The notes under the pieces were generated by a model. That model was not told where the DNA came from, did no database searches, and saw only the letters and a program-made list of their open reading frames with translations. The translations under genes and the position numbers were made by a program. Source: Niebla homalea (lineage: Eukaryota; Ascomycota; Lecanoromycetes; Lecanorales; Ramalinaceae). Taken from it: 64,000 nucleotides of DNA. Each line of letters starts with the position of its first letter. The first letter of the stretch is position 1. The DNA is taken from positions 1,488,001 to 1,552,000 of the forward strand of contig JAHGAU010000011.1 of the NCBI GenBank assembly GCA_019925105.1. The letters run 5' to 3'. Below are positions 62,182-64,000 of this stretch, in pieces.

Positions 62182-64000
62182 ATGGCGACGAACAACGGGA
62201 CCCCAGAGGTCAGAAACGATATATATGTATATAGCTTAAATAATAGTGAGAACAGTACCTTAAATACGATAAGCGGAAGCGGAATAATAGTAAAAATAAA
62301 AGGGGAAGAAGGGTAAGTGGCTTAGGTTAATAAGAACGGTAATAAGTCATATAAATAACGCGATAAATATAAAATAAAAAGGCCTTAAATTAAATAGGAG
62401 TTTATAGTTAATAAGATACGCGTAAAGGGACGCATATAACGCGTAAAGGTATTATTATAAAGGGTAATAAATAAAGGGCGGAGGGGACAAGGATAATACG
62501 CGGAAACGGATAAAAATAAATAAAAATATAAAAGGCTTTATTAAGTATATATAAATTAAGAAAGAATTAAGTAAAGATAAGGAGATACCAGGTAAATAAG
62601 AATAGGTTATAAAAAAAGGTAATTATTAAATATATAAAGGAGAAATAAAAAGGAAGAAGCAATAAGGATATTAAAAGGCCTCCTTATAATTATATAAAAA
62701 GATATTATATTAAAGACCTAGTTGATACTATAAATTAAACTATAAAAGGTAAAAGACTTTTACGTAAAAACGGGAAGAAATTTAAAGGAGTTAAAAAACT
62801 ATATAAAGCTTAAAAAGTAATAATAAAAGCGCCGGCGGATGGAAACGAAAGGAAATAAAGAGGATACGTATGAAATAAGGGAGTAACGGAAGAAGCTTTA
62901 AGAAAGGGAGCGGGGATAAACTAAGTAATAAAAACCGTAAAAGCAGCATTAATATTAATAATAAAGGAAATAAAAACGGAAAAAAAGGCGGTAATATTAA
63001 AGAAAATAAGGATAATAATTATACGATTATTAAGCGAAAAAAAGAGGAATATAACGGTAAAAATAAACCCGTTATAATTAATAAAAGCGTTTAAAGTAAC
63101 GGAAAAACTATTAATAAAATAAATTATTACGGTACATAAATTATAAAGTAAAAATATCTTCCTTAATATAACTTTATTAAAGGCGAAAAAGGGGCTAGAA
63201 AAGTTAAAAGGATAAGCCGGTAAAAAGGGGTATAAAACGGTAAAGGTATTAAGGTAATTTTTTATTATTGTAATAAACGGGATATACTTAATAAAATTTA
63301 TAGGGGAAGAAGGAAAAGTTACTTTAAGATGGATAAAAAAAAAAAGAATATGGTTTTTATTTTAAACTAAAGATTATTAATTATAGCCTCCCCGTTATAA
63401 TAAAAGGCTAAACGTTTTTAGTTATATAAAGAAATACTTTATGGTTATCTTAAATATAATATTAATAAGGATATATAACGATATCCTTAATAAAAAGGTA
63501 ATAAAGGGTAAGTTTTTTAAGTTAATAAAACCTTAAAACCGGATAGCGGATATTTATTAATATTTTAAATATTAAGGGTATAAGTATATTATTACGAGGT
63601 ACCTTAATAGTATAAAGTATATAATATATATTAAAAAGTATAATACGTATAAATATACTGGCTTAATAATAAAAAGCTTAATAAAAAACGCGTTAAAATA
63701 TATAATGTATAATAATAATAATTATTCGGTATAAGACTTATAATATATAATAAGAATAAAGGAGACTTAACGTAAGGAAATTAAGATAATAATTAAGGTT
63801 TAACGTTATAATTTATATAAACTTAAATTAATAAAATAATTAAAAACGGTCTTAAGATATAAATAAAGCTTATTAAATAAGGAAGGGTAAAACGTAATAA
63901 CCGATAACGTAAAAAAAAAGGAAGCTTATAATAATATTAATCCTTAAGGCCGGCCGCTTAACCGGGATTATTATTATAATAAAAAAATTAAGATAAATAA
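62182..64000 (+). mobile_element. LINE copy K, 5' part, continues beyond right edge
   Basis: A plus-strand element starting ATGGCGACGAACAACGGG at 62182 and leaving the window inside ORF1 or early ORF2. The first 42 codons are open (M-A-T-N-N-G-T-P-E-V-R-N-D-I-Y-V-Y-S-L...). The zinc knuckle is clearest here: codons at 63561, 63570, 63585 and 63600 are TAT, TAT, TAT and TAC at the C, C, H and C positions of C-x2-C-x4-H-x4-C, with G-Y-K between. From the ATG to the first of these is 1379 nt. It is highly similar to copy E. Confidence 0.92.

Overview
The window looks like heterochromatin from a filamentous ascomycete (Pezizomycotina). It is extremely AT-rich, and I find no intact protein gene, rRNA or functional tRNA gene in 64 kb. 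CpA is almost absent outside a few short islands, while TpA is everywhere. Relic reading frames carry TAA where glutamine (CAA) is expected and TAT/TAC where cysteine or histidine is expected. That pattern is the signature of repeat-induced point mutation (RIP), C to T at CpA on either strand, acting on duplicated DNA. The clade and the centromeric or subtelomeric setting are inferences; no telomere or centromere marker is visible.

The dominant content is eleven copies (A to K) of one LINE family of about 5.7 kb. Each starts exactly at an ATG (ATGGCGACGAACAACGGG and variants) and ends in a short AATC tetranucleotide array. ORF1 carries RIP-destroyed CCHC zinc knuckles. ORF2 carries an AP-endonuclease, a reverse transcriptase and a C-terminal RTGK-type region. 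The layout resembles the Tad1 clade. Copies: A 1-2884 (-), B 3154-12240 (+, interrupted), C 3769-9545 (-), D 20512-26271 (-), E 27102-32816 (+), F 33572-39238 (+), G 41825-47585 (-), H 49767-51988 (+), I 51989-57962 (-, interrupted), J 58014-61069 (+, interrupted), K 62182-64000 (+, runs off the window). C sits inside B. D, E and F are full-length insertions with good target-site duplications.

Other mobile DNA is layered on top. A 172-bp solo LTR (11804-11975, TSD TTAAA) lies in B. A 1037-bp TRIM-like element with about 176-bp LTRs (19258-20294, TSD AATTC) and a 704-bp hAT-type MITE with an 8-bp TSD (53930-54633) are largely unmutated. Two copies of a roughly 730-bp SINE (54781-55505 and 58915-59644) have a tRNA-like head and a 3' end that copies the LINE tail. 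A gag-bearing LTR-retrotransposon remnant occupies 47586-49766. The intervals 12346-20497, 26291-27032, 32830-33537 and 39254-41824 are heavily RIPped, pyrimidine-rich on the plus strand, and may be slices of one older minus-strand Gypsy-like element split by later insertions.

The implied order is: an old LTR element; a LINE burst inserting into it and into itself; SINEs mobilised by the LINE machinery; RIP of all long repeats; then insertion of the hAT MITE and solo LTR, which escaped RIP. The TRIM is intermediate, because its 3' LTR already carries RIP-type changes. The most notable points are the SINE-LINE partnership, the protection of LINE and SINE ends from RIP, the TRIM, and the MITE with its long palindrome and minisatellite.
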